Source: Helicostylum pulchrum (lineage: Eukaryota; Mucoromycota; Mucoromycetes; Mucorales; Mucoraceae). Taken from it: DNA of 64,000 nucleotides. The translations under genes were made by a program, and so were the position numbers. The DNA is taken from contig JAIXMO010000045.1 in assembly GCA_025677825.1 (NCBI GenBank), forward strand, positions 182,092-246,091, written 5' to 3'. The notes under the pieces were generated by a model. It was not told where the DNA came from, searched no databases, and saw only the letters and a list, made by a program, of their open reading frames with translations. This document shows positions 1 through 12,348 of this stretch, one piece after another (position 1 is the first letter of the stretch; every line of letters begins with the position of its first letter).

Positions 1-2719
1 GCAATTGAAGAGTTATTAACGTACGAAGATAATTTTTGGAAACAATTGACAGTGATTCGCGACGTTTTTGCCCGGCCGTTATTATCGTCACAAATCACGA
101 TTGAGGAATCTCGGCGGTTCAAGTTTCACGATACACTGTTTGGAAACTACAACGTACTTGCAAACCATCATCGTAAAATAATCCGGGACCTTGAAGCTAC
201 ACGAAACGAAACGGATCATCATTTGTTTGCGGATTCTAAAGTGGTAGGTGAAGTGTTGTTAAAGCATTTCAAGAAGTTACTGGAACCGTATGTTCGTTAC
301 GCTTCAAATCATGTGGCGGCTGAAAACTTGTATAGATCAGAATTAGAGAGAAATATGGCGTTTGTTTCGTTTATTGAACAACAAGAGGCGATAGAGAAAG
401 ATTTTAGGTTGACTTTAAAAGGGTTATTGTTATCACCTATTATTCGTATCGTTAAATACGAGTTATTGTTTTCTACTATTTTGAATAATTCGCCTGTAGA
501 AGATCGAGACTCATTTTTAGAAATCAATGTTATATTGGGTGATATTTCTTACAAGATAAACGAAGCCCTTCGAAACGCACAAGCTGAACAACGCTTGTTT
601 GAAATTAAACGAGGTCTCAAATTACGTCGATTATCTTTACGTTCACAAAATAGACTATCACAAATTGTACCAGATGATGCAACTTTAATTTATGAAGGTA
701 AATTGGAGCTCGTAAATCGATTACCGCAAGTAACATGTCAAGTGTTTTTGTTTTCCAATGCGTTATTAATTACTAGAGAAAAGGCCAATACAGAGAATGG
801 ATTGGAATATACGCTTTTGGATAAAGCGATACCACTTCACATGCTCAAATTAGGGTCAGCCTCATCTCCTTCGTCTTCGTCACGTTCTCGGAGCAGTACT
901 ACGGCAAGTCATCAGGTCAATATACTGTCATCTATACGGCATCAGCTTAGTTCAGGTTCTTATAATTATAGGCGTAGATGTAATAGTGAAAATAGTGGTA
1001 GAATCAGTGTGCTGAATGAAACGGTTTTGGAGTCTGAGGAACATGATGCAATTAGTATTCGATCCGATGATGGTTCATCTACTTATTCCGCCATATATAC
1101 CATCTCTGGATTAAAATTAAGACATCACATTCGATCTATTAAACAACGTATCAAAAGAAAGAATAATAAACCGGTAGGGTTTGCAACAACGAGTCGAAAT
1201 AGCAAACCGTTATCTCCAGCGTTATTGGTTCAGCAACACTCTTATCCTCCACGTGTCAGTTCGCCGCGTGGTAATATCGTTCGAACAAGACTGCTGAGAG
1301 TTTCGTATATGGCAGATCCAGCACTCAATTACTTGTTTGAGTGTCCTTCGGCAGATACTAAATTAGCTTGGAAAAATCAAATAAAGTCAATGTTGCCAAA
1401 GCAAGATGTGGGCCCGTTTGGTCTAGATAATATTTGTAGTTCGTCGCATTGTTCTACTTTACAAAGTGTTGATGGTAGATTTGTTATTGGGTGTGGTACC
1501 ATATGGTGTTTGTTACCATTTAGTAAGCCTGCTTTTTTTTTTCTATTTTTTTTCCTCCTTTTTTTTTTTCCTAATTTTTATTTTTGCTCTAAAAAAAAAA
1601 GCTACATCAGAAGGTCGAGAAGCAATTGCGTTGGGTACCAGATATGGACTTTGGGTTGCGTATAGAGATGGCACAGAGGATTTTAAACTTGTTTTACCGC
1701 ATAACTGTCTTCAATTAGAATCGTTTGATAATAAAGTGATCTTGGTAAGAACTTGTAAACCCAATCGAGTTCTGGGTGCCATCTTGATTGATCATATTTA
1801 TCCGCCTTCTCCTGATACAGCAACAACTGGTTCAATCACGACCAACGAAGCGCCTGTCAATCGAGACATTATGAATGAGGGGTTTCAACTATTACAAAAA
1901 TCAGGTGTTATTTCTTTTGCCGTAGGTACACTTCGTGGAGAGCCGATATTATGCTACTTGCGTCGCAGGCGTACAGGATCCGTTCGACTTGTGCTTATGA
2001 ATTACCGTGTGGATAATGTCTTGTGTACACCGTTTCTGCGGAAACTAAAAGAGTATAAACCTATTTCGACACAGCCGAAAGATTTAAAGATTATTCAGGA
2101 TATGGTCTATATACGGTCTCGGACAGAGGGAGTGGAGAAAGTAAATATTCTGAATTGGATACTGGGATCTTCTAATGCCCAAAATAATAGTTATCAGCAT
2201 GTTAAATACTCGTATAGTATATCTTTACCGGCTTTACCGTACCATGTGACGATGGCAAGTACACCTCAGTTGGATGATCCGGCGTTAACCACCGTTGCGT
2301 ATGTAGCGCTAAATCAGCCAGGTACAGGGCTTATTTGTAGTGGAGAGGCAGCGTGGCCCGTAGCGGAGACCAATGCGGATTTGGTACAACAGGAAATTAA
2401 GTTTGAAAGTAACGCGAAATCGGTGGTAGTTAGTTTTCCTTACTTGATTATTTTTTCTTCCTGTGTGATTGAAATTAGACATTTGGAAACAGTAAGTTTT
2501 TTTGGGGGGATTTTAAATGAAGCGTTAACACGATTTTTTTAGACTGCGCTGGTACAAGCAATTGCAGGGAATAAAATAAGGTGTGTGCATGTCTCGCATA
2601 CAGATCCTTTGTCTGTTACGGCTACACCCATTATTCATGTCACAATGCTTCATGCTGATGAAGATCAAACCAAAGTGTATAGACTTTATTTAAAAGAACC
2701 TATTGCCTTTGATGAATAA
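1..2719 (+). CDS. RhoGEF (DH-PH-CNH), ROM1/ROM2-like, 5' truncated by window
   Basis: Guanine nucleotide exchange factor, probably for Rho1 in cell-wall integrity signalling and polarised growth at the plasma membrane. Exons are 1-1522, 1602-2491 and 2543-2719; all junctions keep frame and 862 residues are visible. The frame is open from base 1, so the start lies upstream. The first visible residues (EELLTYEDNFWKQL) match the first helix of a Dbl-homology domain, which runs to about residue 180. A PH region follows (about 215-460), interrupted by a Ser/Arg-rich low-complexity insert. A citron-homology (CNH) domain spans about 495-850; its start (IALGTRYGLWVAYRDG) is restored only when the first intron is removed. 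The DH-PH-CNH order is that of yeast Rom1/Rom2. Both introns are T-rich and short (79 and 51 nt). Confidence 0.9.
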
Positions 2720-4239
2720 TAAACATGCGTTGAATTTGATAAAAGGTTGATCCATACATTTTTGTTTATCCGCCTTCATGAAAAACACATTTTAGCGTAT
2801 AGAAGTGATTAGATAACGTATAAATACAAGTATATGACATAAATACAGTAGGTTATTACGACGTGAGGAGTATTTTTTTTTTTGAAAAGATTTGGCCAAA
2901 AATACGTTTCGCGTGATAATAGGCAGCGGTTTGCGATGAGCAAGCTGCTTAAGAAAGTCGACACAGTCATCAAGTCTGACTTATAAAAAAACCCTTGAGT
3001 ATCAACAGTGAAGATTTAAAAACTGTTATTTCATTCGTAAGTGTATAAATATTATGTGGTGCTAACAATAAAAAAAAAACCTGTAAAATAATAACAATAT
3101 CATCTGCTATTATTAGAGTCAAAGCGTTTCAAATCAATGGACATATATTCCTTATTGAAGAGCAATAAAAGCTCAGTGAGAAGGATTTCGATAATAAAAT
3201 ATACGCACGTATATTAGAACTACTATTTTCAGATAGAAGCGATATTATCATTAAGAGGTGAATTTATATTTGTATTGGAAAAACTGAAGAGTAGCATTCT
3301 AAAATTCTACAGTGGTGAGACAAAAATGGATAATATCAAAGTAGACTACAAAATAGGCTTTTATCATAAAACCAAGCTTGTCGATACCTAATTATTCTTT
3401 TAACTATTGGCACCAAAAGGCTAATTCGGGATGTACCTTACACGCCACCATTGGAATTCTTGGTATACATTCAGCAAAAAAGTATGGTGGCGTACGTTGT
3501 TATTAATTTTCAAGATCGCTTGTCTATATTCATGTACGTAGAGAGGAGCACATAACTAGTGTATTAAATAAATAAGTTCCGTATGTTTTATGACATGATT
3601 AAAAAAAATTCTCTCTTGTTATCATGATTTCAGAGATTCCTCTTTAACTCGCCAACACCTTCTTACATGGTAATATATATAATTTTAGCCATGATATTAC
3701 ACCGTATAACTAATGATATCTCACTTACAGGCTTACTTTTGGTGTTTACTACCGAGTAATGCACTTCACTGATAATTTCATAGGTTAATCGCTCATCCCT
3801 GCACTGGTTTTTTTTATTTATTTTTATTTTACTTTCTCTAGAACAATTCAAGATAATTAGCAGGTACCAAACAACCTGAGTACCATCTTCTGATTGAGCC
3901 TTCCACCAAGCACCATTTTCTTTAACAAGAACAGTGACAGTATCACCCATTTTGAAACTTAAACAACCTTGACCTTCGGGCCCTTCAAAGTCATGAAGAG
4001 CTTTTTGTCTTAATATTTATGTAAACTTTATTTCAAAATAACCTATCGCGTTTGACGAAAAGTATCTATTCCGGACATTGAATAATGTATCCAAAACAAG
4101 AAGCATTTCATGTTCTTCTGCAAATTGACCTCATTTTTTTCTTCTTTCTTCTCCATCTTATTTCTTTCCTTATTTCTTCTTTCCTTATTACTTTGTGTTT
4201 TTTCTTTTTTTAAAAAAAACAAAACAGTAAGAAATAACA
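2720..4239. other. Intergenic region between RhoGEF and PAN1, with decayed sequence
   Basis: I see no intact gene here. About 2,860-3,390 has patches that read as decayed coding sequence (for example KAFQINGHIFLIEEQ near 3,123-3,167, then a stop), possibly a relic of a dispersed hypothetical family. About 3,390-4,020 is the left arm of an inverted duplication described separately. The last 200 bases are a T-rich promoter-like stretch before the PAN1 start codon. Confidence 0.6.
3390..4020 (-). pseudogene. Inverted, decayed copy of the PAN1 3' end (last SH3 domain plus downstream DNA)
   Basis: Read on the minus strand, 4,020 down to about 3,840 reproduces the last coding exon of the PAN1 gene at 8,633-8,815, including MGDTVTVLVKEN and WWKAQSEDGTQV of the SH3 domain. 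It is frameshifted just after that (VVWYLL in place of VGLVPANY), so it cannot encode the domain. The similarity continues into the PAN1 3' flank: the Pan1 downstream segment with 'aggttaatcgct', 'cggtagta' and 'cacaccaaaag'-like blocks to about 9,330 is matched, with many substitutions and small indels, down to about 3,390. It contains no intron and no start. It is a non-functional duplicate lying about 200 bp upstream of the PAN1 start, in opposite orientation. Confidence 0.85.
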
Positions 4240-7200
4240 ATGTATAACAATAATGGAGGACAAACGGGGCCTTCTAAAGGTAACAGGTTTTTTTATTTAT
4301 CATTAATAAAATAGATGGTCTTTATTAATAACCTCTTTTTCTTGTATAGGCATTCGTTTAAGTTTTTTGACACCTACTGATCAGCTAAAGTTTGAACAAA
4401 TCTTTTCTCAAAGTGCTGCTGCCTTTGGCGGTAACAAGATATCCGGTAATTTTTTTTATTATTCATAAAGTTGTAATACATTCTTACTTTTTTTTCGTTC
4501 CCTTTAATAGCTAATGCAGTTAGTGAACTTCTCAGACGTTCTAATCTCGATAACGATTCCTTAGTAAAGATTTGGTAAGATTTCAAAGACGTAACCAGAA
4601 AAAAAAATGTGCTTATTTGTTTAATTTTTGTTGTTTTTTTATATAGGGATCTTGCATCCATCTCTAGTACACCTTACTTGTCATTCCCTGAATTTGCTGT
4701 TGCCATGTTTTTAACCTCCAAGAAATTAACCGGGCAAGTACTTCCTGCTTCTCTTCCTCCTAATATTAGAGAGGAAACCGAACTTGCTATGGCCACAATT
4801 GCTTCTACTGAAACTTCTCAACAATTAGTGAATACGCAACCTCAACAGCAACAACAGCAGCAACAACAACAACAACAACAGTTTATGAATGCTCAGGCTC
4901 CTATGATGACTGGTATGCTTTCCCAACAAACAGGTATGATGTCTAATCAACCGAGTATGATGCAACCTCATCAAACGGGTATGATGTCTAATATGATGCC
5001 TCAACAAACTGGCATCATGCAACCTCAACAAACAGGTATGATGGCTTCTCAACAAATGAACATGGGGACAGGTATCAACATGAATAATCAATTGAGAGCT
5101 ACACCACCACCTGTACCTCAATTACCTATGCAGACTGGATATATGGGTCAACAAGTGCCTATGCAAACCGGATTTATGCCATCGCAAGCACCTAAATCTC
5201 GTCTTCAAAACTTGGATTTCGCTAAAAAGATGATGCCCAATCAAAACGGAGTTACTAACTTATTACATCCTAATCTTGGTACGACAGACGCTAACAGAGT
5301 ATCTTGGAAGATTAGTCCAGAGGATAAACAAAGATACAGAGATATATTTAATGCGTGGGAAGGTTCTGGATCTGGATTTATGTCTGGAGATACAGCTAAA
5401 GATGTTTTGACTCAATCTCAATTACCTCCTCAGGATTTAATGAAGATTTGGAATTTGGCAGATAGTGAAAATAGAGGAAGTTTAGACCTGGACGAGTTCT
5501 CGGTTGCTATGCATTTAGTGTATCGAAAGTTAAATGGATTTGAAATCCCCAATACTTTACCTGCTGAATTAAAACCTCCTTCCAGTTTGCTCAAGAAGTT
5601 TGTGCTGGGTAGACGTCCTCCTCCTTCTACACCATCATTTCAAACACCTTCTCCTAAACCTGAAGAGTATTCAGTTCACGAACAACATCATGATGATTAT
5701 GTATCTAACTCTCGTAGAAAGGGGCCTCAATCTGCTAGCAGCAGTAGATATAATAGTCGTTATACCGACGAATCCGATGATGCAGATGTTGCCATCTTGG
5801 AAGACTTGCGTCGTCAAATCTCAGAAACTAAACGTACGCTTGACCGTATCCCTGTATCTCGCAATACACCTTCTTCCAACAGCAGCAAATATTCCTTGGA
5901 AGAACTCAAAGAAAAGATTAGACGCACTCAAGACGAATTAACTCAATTATCTCGCACTAATCCTTTATCTAATAAATACATTCAAAACTCGGATACTTTA
6001 CTAGAATTATTGGAAGAAGAAAAATCTTTACAAGATGAAATTCAATACTTGTGTAATAGAGATATTCCTATCTTGGCTCGCCAGTTACGTGGTGCTGCAG
6101 CAGAGTTAAGAGATACCAAGGTACGACATTCGAGAAAGAATGATGGCACACAGGATTTTATGGCATTTATTCAACCTACTGGTCCCGGCGGATCTGTCTC
6201 TGAAAGTGATCGCGTACGTGCTAAGGCTAAAGCTATGATGGCTGCTCGTAAGGCTGGTAATAGTGGAAGCAGTACAGATGCTGCTTATACCCTTCGACGT
6301 GCTGAAGAAGAAAAGGAAGAAGCTGATAAAAAGGCAGATAATATTGAACGTGATATGGAAAGATCTCGTACAGCACTCCTCGATATGAGAGGTGATTTAA
6401 GATATTTGGAAGAAATGACTGCTGCTCAAGATTTGGAAGATAAAAAAAGATTTGAAACTGGTGGACAAGATCTCTCTTATGAGCTTCGTCGTTTTATTGA
6501 ACAGTTGGATAGTAAGGCTTCTGAACCTTCTAGTTATGCTCCTCGCCATCAAACGTTTGAGAGAAGTGCTTCTAGTGGCTATCAAAGTCCTTCTACTGCT
6601 AGTCCTTTAACTAGTAGTACACCTAGTCCTAAACCCAAGGCTACTCCTGTTCGTCCTCGTACTGCTGATGAAATTAAAAAAGAGGTAGTGTATCTAATAC
6701 TTTTTTTTTTTTTATATATAAAAAAAGGTGGTTTTACTAAATTTTTTAATAGGCTGAACGTCGTGTTCAAGAGCGTTTAGCTGCTTTACAAGCAAAGAGA
6801 AATCCTAATAGCTCGCCTCGATCTATTTCAAAACCCTCTACACCACCTGTCAGTAAGCCTGATGAAAGTGAAGGAATTGCACAACGTAAGTCCAACAAAG
6901 AAACATATTATAAAAGAAGGGAACTATTATCCTAATAAATCAATTAGAACGTCTTCGTGATAATGAACGTATGGCTCAAGAATCTCTACGTAACTCTGTC
7001 CTTCAACGTGAAGAAACCGATCGTAAAAACAGAGAAACAGAATTGGAACGTATTCGTGAAAACGATCGTTTGCAACATCAACGTTCTGAAGAGTTAGAAA
7101 GAGAACAAGCTGAAAGATCTAGAAAAGAAAGTGAGGATGCAAAGAAACACGAAGAACAAGAAGAACAAGAAGAAAGAGAGTTCTTGGAACGAAGAAGAAA

Positions 7201-8815
7201 GGTTCTGGAAAAGGAAGAGACTGATCGACAGGCTAGATTCGATGCCATTCGACGTGATGAGGAAGAAGCCGAACAAAGAAAGAAAGAACATAAGCCTGAG
7301 GAAGCTCCTTCACCTGCAGCTGCTGCCTCAACACCACCTCCACCTCCGCCACCTGCTCCTGCTGCCCCACCTGCTGCCCCACCTGCTCCTCCAGCCCCAC
7401 CTGCCGCCGCTGCTCCTCCCACTCCTAATGCATCTACTAGCAGCAATAACCCATTTGCAAAGTTCCAACAAGCTAGTGCATCATCCCCTGTTGGCTCTTC
7501 TCAGGCAGAAAAGCCCAACGAACCTGCTAATAAGCGTGTCAGTTATAACCCCTTTGCAGCATTTTCTGCATTCTCTGCTACTAAGGGTGCTAAAGACGAT
7601 ACCGATTCCGAAGACGACGGTTGGGACGCTGGACACGATGATTCTGACGATGAAAATGAATTCCCTGCTGCTGGTAGTGCTAAAAATTTAGCTGGTATGT
7701 TATTCACTGCTATGAGTAAGAGAGGAAATAACGGTAAGTTTTTTGTTGCTGTTGGTAAATACATTTAAAATGTACTAAAAATATGTACATATTTAGATCC
7801 GTTAGAAACCGTTAGAGAAGTACCTTCTCCTAAACCGGATGAAAATGATACTACTGCTTTTGCATCATCAGATATTCCTCCTCCTCCCCCAGCACCACCT
7901 GCTAGTAATGTTAGTGGTATTCCTCCCCCGCCTCCCCCTCCTGCTGCACCCGCTGCACCAGCAGCTCCTGCTGCATTCTCTGCTCCCTCTCCCCCTGCCG
8001 CTGGTGGCGATATGCGAGGTGCATTGTTAGGCCAAATTCAATCTGGTCTTAAATTGAGAAAGGCAGATACTAATGACCGTAGTGCTTCATCTGTCTCTGG
8101 GCACGTTATTGGTGATACGAGTGCACCTGTTCAACCTGCTGCTCCTGCTGCAGAATTTGCTTCTCCTGCTCCTATCTCTGGTGCACTGTCAAGTGGCGGG
8201 TTCCTTGCTGAATTACAAGCACGTACTTCGGGAGGTAGTCCTGCTAGTAGTCCTACTGCCGCATCAGAACCGATTGTTGATAATACGTCTAGTCATGATG
8301 AATCTTTACCTGAACATGGTAACTAATGTTATTTTATTTTAAAAAAAAATCGTAGTTCTAAATCCTTTTTTTTTTTGTGTAGAATATGTTGCGTTATGGG
8401 ATTATCCTGGATCTGGTGCAGATGATTTAGTCTTTTCTCAAGATGATATTATTATTGTTCGTGATAATAGTGACTCAGAAGACTGGTGGTTTGGTACACT
8501 TGAAAAGAACAAAAAGACAGGTTACTTCCCTAGAAACTATGTTCAATTAAAACCTGAAGGTAAAAAAAAAATTAATTTAACGAAATACTTTTTATTTGTA
8601 CTGATTTGTTTTTGTTTGTAGCTGATCCCGAATTAAATATCAAGGCAAAAGCTCTTTATGATTTTGAAGGTCCTGAAGGTCAAGGTTGTTTAAGTTTCAA
8701 AATGGGTGATACCGTCACTGTTCTTGTTAAAGAAAATGATGATTGGTGGAAGGCTCAATCAGAGGATGGTACTCAGGTTGGATTGGTACCTGCTAATTAT
8801 CTAGAATTATTCTAA
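4240..8815 (+). CDS. PAN1: PAN1/intersectin-like endocytic scaffold (2 EH, coiled coils, WH2, 2 SH3)
   Basis: Actin-cytoskeleton and endocytosis scaffold acting at cortical patches. Nine exons: 4240-4279, 4350-4445, 4511-4574, 4647-6684, 6753-6885, 6948-7733, 7797-8318, 8383-8559, 8622-8815, giving 1,349 residues. EH domain 1 lies at about 15-105 and EH domain 2 at about 285-375 (PEDKQRYRDIF, then DSENRGSLDLDEFSVAMHL). Between them is a Gln/Met-rich stretch with repeated QQTG motifs, several fitting the [LIVM]xx[QNTS]xTG Prk1/Ark1 phosphorylation consensus known from yeast Pan1. Coiled coils follow (about 450-650 and 790-890), then two proline-rich segments, a WH2 motif at about 1124 (GALLGQIQSGLKLRK) and two C-terminal SH3 domains (about 1227-1285 and 1290-1349, each with a W-W pair). 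Yeast Pan1 lacks the SH3 domains; the arrangement recalls animal intersectin. The start follows directly on the T-rich leader and begins MYNNNGGQTG. Confidence 0.92.
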
Positions 8816-9335
8816 GCACCCGATCAGAAAAAGTACACCCAAATAAAAAATTTTTTTTGATAAAATAGAAAATAAAAAATCCATAGGTTAATCGCTGAAG
8901 CATTCCTGCACTGAAATTATTAGTGAAGCGCGTTACTCGGTAGTACACACCAAAAGTATGTCTATAAGTGAGATAATTAGTTATACGGTGTAGTGGCATA
9001 ACTAAAATTGTATACATTACCCTGTAAGAAGGTGTTGACTAGCTAAAAAAAAGAGGAATCTCTGAAGTCATGATAAATAAGGAGAGATTTTGTTTTAATC
9101 TTGTCATACCTGTATTTACATGATAATAAAAAAATCAAAGCATATGGAACTTATTTATTTCATACACTGTGTGTTCCTCTCTATGCACGTGAATATAGAC
9201 AAACGATCTTGAAAAGTAATACGTACACCGTCGTACTTTTGCTGGGCACGTACCAAGAATTCCCGATGGCGGCATGTGTGGTGCTTCAAGAATTAGGCAA
9301 TAAAGGAGAACTTAAAATAATTAGGTAACTGTAAT
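8633..9335 (+). repeat. Right arm of the PAN1 3'-end inverted duplication
   Basis: This stretch covers the last PAN1 exon and about 515 bp of its downstream flank. It is matched in reverse complement by 3,390-4,020. The matching continues past the stop codon through the putative 3' UTR to near 9,330, so DNA rather than a processed mRNA appears to have been copied. The arms are about 4.6 kb apart and bracket the rest of PAN1. Confidence 0.8.
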
Positions 9336-9839
9336 ACACTGGTACATACATCTATCATAATATGTAGTTTTTTTTTTTTTACTACACTGCATAAAAATTG
9401 TTTATTTTTATTCTACAGTGGTTACAATGGTACCCAGCAAAGGCCAGATCACACAATAAGAGTAATTAGACTCTTGGTCTGTCATACAAACATCGGAAAA
9501 GGTAATCTTAATAAAAAGCAGAAACGCGAAAACAAGAACAGCTGAAATCTTTCAGAATTGGACTCTAGAAATATGTGGTGTAATCCATTTCCGAGAAATT
9601 TGCTGAAATTGTTTCATTGAGTAAAAATGACTTCAATTGGTGCATTTCAAATCTAATAAAGAAGAGGCATTATTTATCAGTTCCGCAATTATCAGTTAAA
9701 GCTTTCTTATGTGCTTACATCTGTCTGTAGATTTCATAGAGGCATTGTTCGTTTTCTGAAGCTTCGTAAAGCCTTGCTGTTGGTTTTTTTTCATATTATT
9801 TAACAATTGCTTATCCCTCCTACGATGAAGGAGGTGAGT

Positions 9840-11260
9840 GTTTATACCATTAATGCGATACAAGCCAATATGCATACCATATTTTGTTTGACAGTGTCGA
9901 CATAGTAATTTGTTAGATGATTATTTGATTTGAACTTTAGCTTTAGTTCATCGTTGTGATCATTTGTAAATTCAGCAAGTTGTTTATTGTCGACGAAGCA
10001 ATTCAAGACCAATAGATTGTTCATAGTCATCCTAATAAAATTTAAAAACTGGTATTTTTAGAAAATAATGCGAGCTTACGTGGCATAATACGCTTCTTTT
10101 TCATCATAGTCATTGAAGTTATGTAAACTGTTGACAGTTTTAGTTTTTAGATAAGAGAATAACGATTTCTCTAATCCAACAACATGGAGATTATCGCCTG
10201 CGTCAATCTATTAAAAAAATCATATTAGAGGCTGATCTTTAGACAAAGAACCTTCTTTCATGAAAAACGATATTACAACATTTTCGATACTGTAATTCTC
10301 TTTGATCCATCTTGTAGCGTCCCTGTTTGAAGCAGTTGTTCAATGTTAGTTAATATAGCCCTAGAAATACTTTGTGTTAACTTACCAAGAAAATATCGTT
10401 TCTGAATTCACTGTATTCATTTTTTGGGGGTACGCGTACCTTTATAGTTACGAGTTTTCTGAATAAGATTCGAAGTAAACATGGTTGGAACATTTGCGGA
10501 CATACCTTTATCAATTAAAGAAAGAACATAGATATGGCAGCCCATACCCATAATCAGAATAAAAAGGGTATGGGTGTCTTTAGAAGGCAAATACTTGGTG
10601 TTTATAATTAAATAGTTCAGATGACATTTTTCTGCTAGAACAGCTTTGCATTTGTCATAAAATAGGTTGCTACAAATTTTACGTGCAAGGTTATCGGATT
10701 CAGATTGGAATGACAATTTAGATAATAATATTTGCTTCATTAGCAGCGGCATTTTTTACAAACTGTGCGTTAGAAACAACAGTATTTCTATTGGCATTGG
10801 TATAGATTATTCTTAACTAGATCTAGTCGAAAGCCCAAGCCAGCATCTTTACAGGTGATGGGGAGACTGTGTACTTCCTTTTGAAAAGTATTTGTTATTT
10901 AAGTAACGCATAGCTGAAAGTATAAAAATATTAATTAATCTTACCACTGTAAAAAAAATGTTGTGTTTAGGGCCAAAGTATTGTTCGAAGAGGTAGCCCC
11001 AAAACTTCACTATATGACTAGGCATTTTCTGAGTAAACTTCTAATAGACTCGCCTGAAATATTTGTATACGCATTGACAAGCGTGTTTTGGGTCTTTACA
11101 GTCTTTAGTTTTTTTCGATTGCCTTGATGTTAGGATCAAGGGTACCAGTGTTGGGGCGACAATACTTGAATGACTTGGAAAATTTTACTACACAGAAGCC
11201 AAGCAGATTGAAGTGCTAGTCCTGTGTAGCGTAGCCACCAATATCGACAATCACATTCCT
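9840..11260 (-). pseudogene. Decayed member of a dispersed hypothetical-protein family
   Basis: On the minus strand several blocks read as protein but are broken by stops and frame changes. From 5' to 3': near 11,180-11,000 a segment with GTLDPN and, in another frame, MPSHIVKFWGYLFEQYFGP; a 111-residue open block at 10,752-10,417 (KAVLAEKCHLNYLIINTKYL, GCHIYVLSLIDKG); and near 10,226-10,080 a probable exon reading DAGDNLHVVGLEKSLFSYL. The last block ends at a GTAAG donor and continues after an intron into 10,030-9,842 (NNLLVLNCFVDNKQ). The pattern resembles, from memory only, a repetitive hypothetical family common in Mucorales genomes. I cannot assign a function. It is most likely a relic rather than an expressed gene. 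Confidence 0.5.
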
Positions 11261-11379
11261 GCAAAAATAAAAGAAACACTTTGACAGTGTATTTGTGATA
11301 GCCAACACGGAGTTTCCCAGAGTTCCGTTCAGTCCAGCAATGGTAATACTATCCGTTGCAGTTAGTTTAGTTCTTTATA

Positions 11380-11655
11380 AACAGTCTATTAAAAAAGTGT
11401 TCCGTATTACTTTCCACTTACTTTTAAGGATAATCATTACTCTAAAAGGAACCATATCGGTTTGTACTAATAAAAAATCAAATAAAACTAGAAACGCGAA
11501 AACAAGAGCATAAAAATAACAACTGAAAAAAAAAAGGTGATAAAGGATTGATAAAATAATTATTATAGTTATTATTTACTCAGCATGACGTACTTGTACT
11601 ACTATTTTGCTTCATATGCTCGTATGTATGCGTTGGTTGAACATTTTTATTATGG
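11380..11655 (+). repeat. Dispersed repeat A, copy 1
   Basis: It shares ordered blocks with 34,400-34,735 and 53,905-54,190: 'taaaaaagtgttcc', 'cacttac.ttta', 'gaaccatatcggtttgtac', a spacer with 'cgaaaacaa', 'gcgtacta..ttttgcttcata' and 'ctcgtat'. It is diverged and has no evident coding content. Confidence 0.75.
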
Positions 11656-12348
11656 TGGAAATTTGGCGCACAATAAAGAGTGCGGATGATGTGATTTTAT
11701 TCTAAAGCGTATAATAAGGTAATACGAAGAAAATTGAGCACCAGTTTATAAGTATCTAGAGTAAGTCTAGTTGATAATGATTGAAGTAAAAGCACGCTAC
11801 TTTTACAAATGGAAAGTAAGGTAAAATCTTGTATTATTGTAAATGAGTAAAGTGCTCCAAAATAGCACAATAGTAACATTACACATGGCTCCAAAATGGG
11901 ATTTTTGAGTCGCCTTTTCTAATAAAAAAGAAGGCATTTTATGTTTCGAAAGGTTTTGACAAACAATGTTACTTTGTAGACTACTAAATGAGGTTTAGCA
12001 TCGCTCTTATTGAAGTTTTGTAACAGAACTTAATAAGAAAAAGCGAAAGTTTTCTTTTTTTTTGTAAAGTGACAAAGTACAGAAGAAGGTACGGATTTCT
12101 TACATGTAGAATTCCCCCTGTTTTTTTTTTGCCAACCGCGTCATGTCAAACAATAAGAGGGTCGGGAAATGATTTTTCTAATTTTAACTTTTTTTTTTTT
12201 TATAATTATATTGCAACAAGTTTAATTGAGTTTTTTTTTTTTATAATTGTTTGTATCTCTTACTTCATATTTTTCTTTTTCAAAAAAAAAAAAGGCTATT
12301 TGTTTCTATAATAAAAACCATTTTCTCTTTCTTTTTTTTTAAAAAAAA

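Larger units (their letters stand above)
8816..12348. other. Gene-poor interval between PAN1 and the kelch gene
   Basis: It holds the right duplication arm (to about 9,335), a decayed minus-strand family gene (about 9,840-11,260) and one copy of a dispersed repeat (about 11,380-11,655). The last 400 bases are T-rich with TnAn junctions leading into the kelch gene. The short open frame at 9,101-9,328 lies in the duplicated flank and is not supported as a gene. Confidence 0.6.

Noticed and set aside
7078..7446. Ala/Gly/Ser-rich open frames antisense to PAN1
   Set aside because: They are mirror images of the proline-rich coding repeats and have no independent signals.
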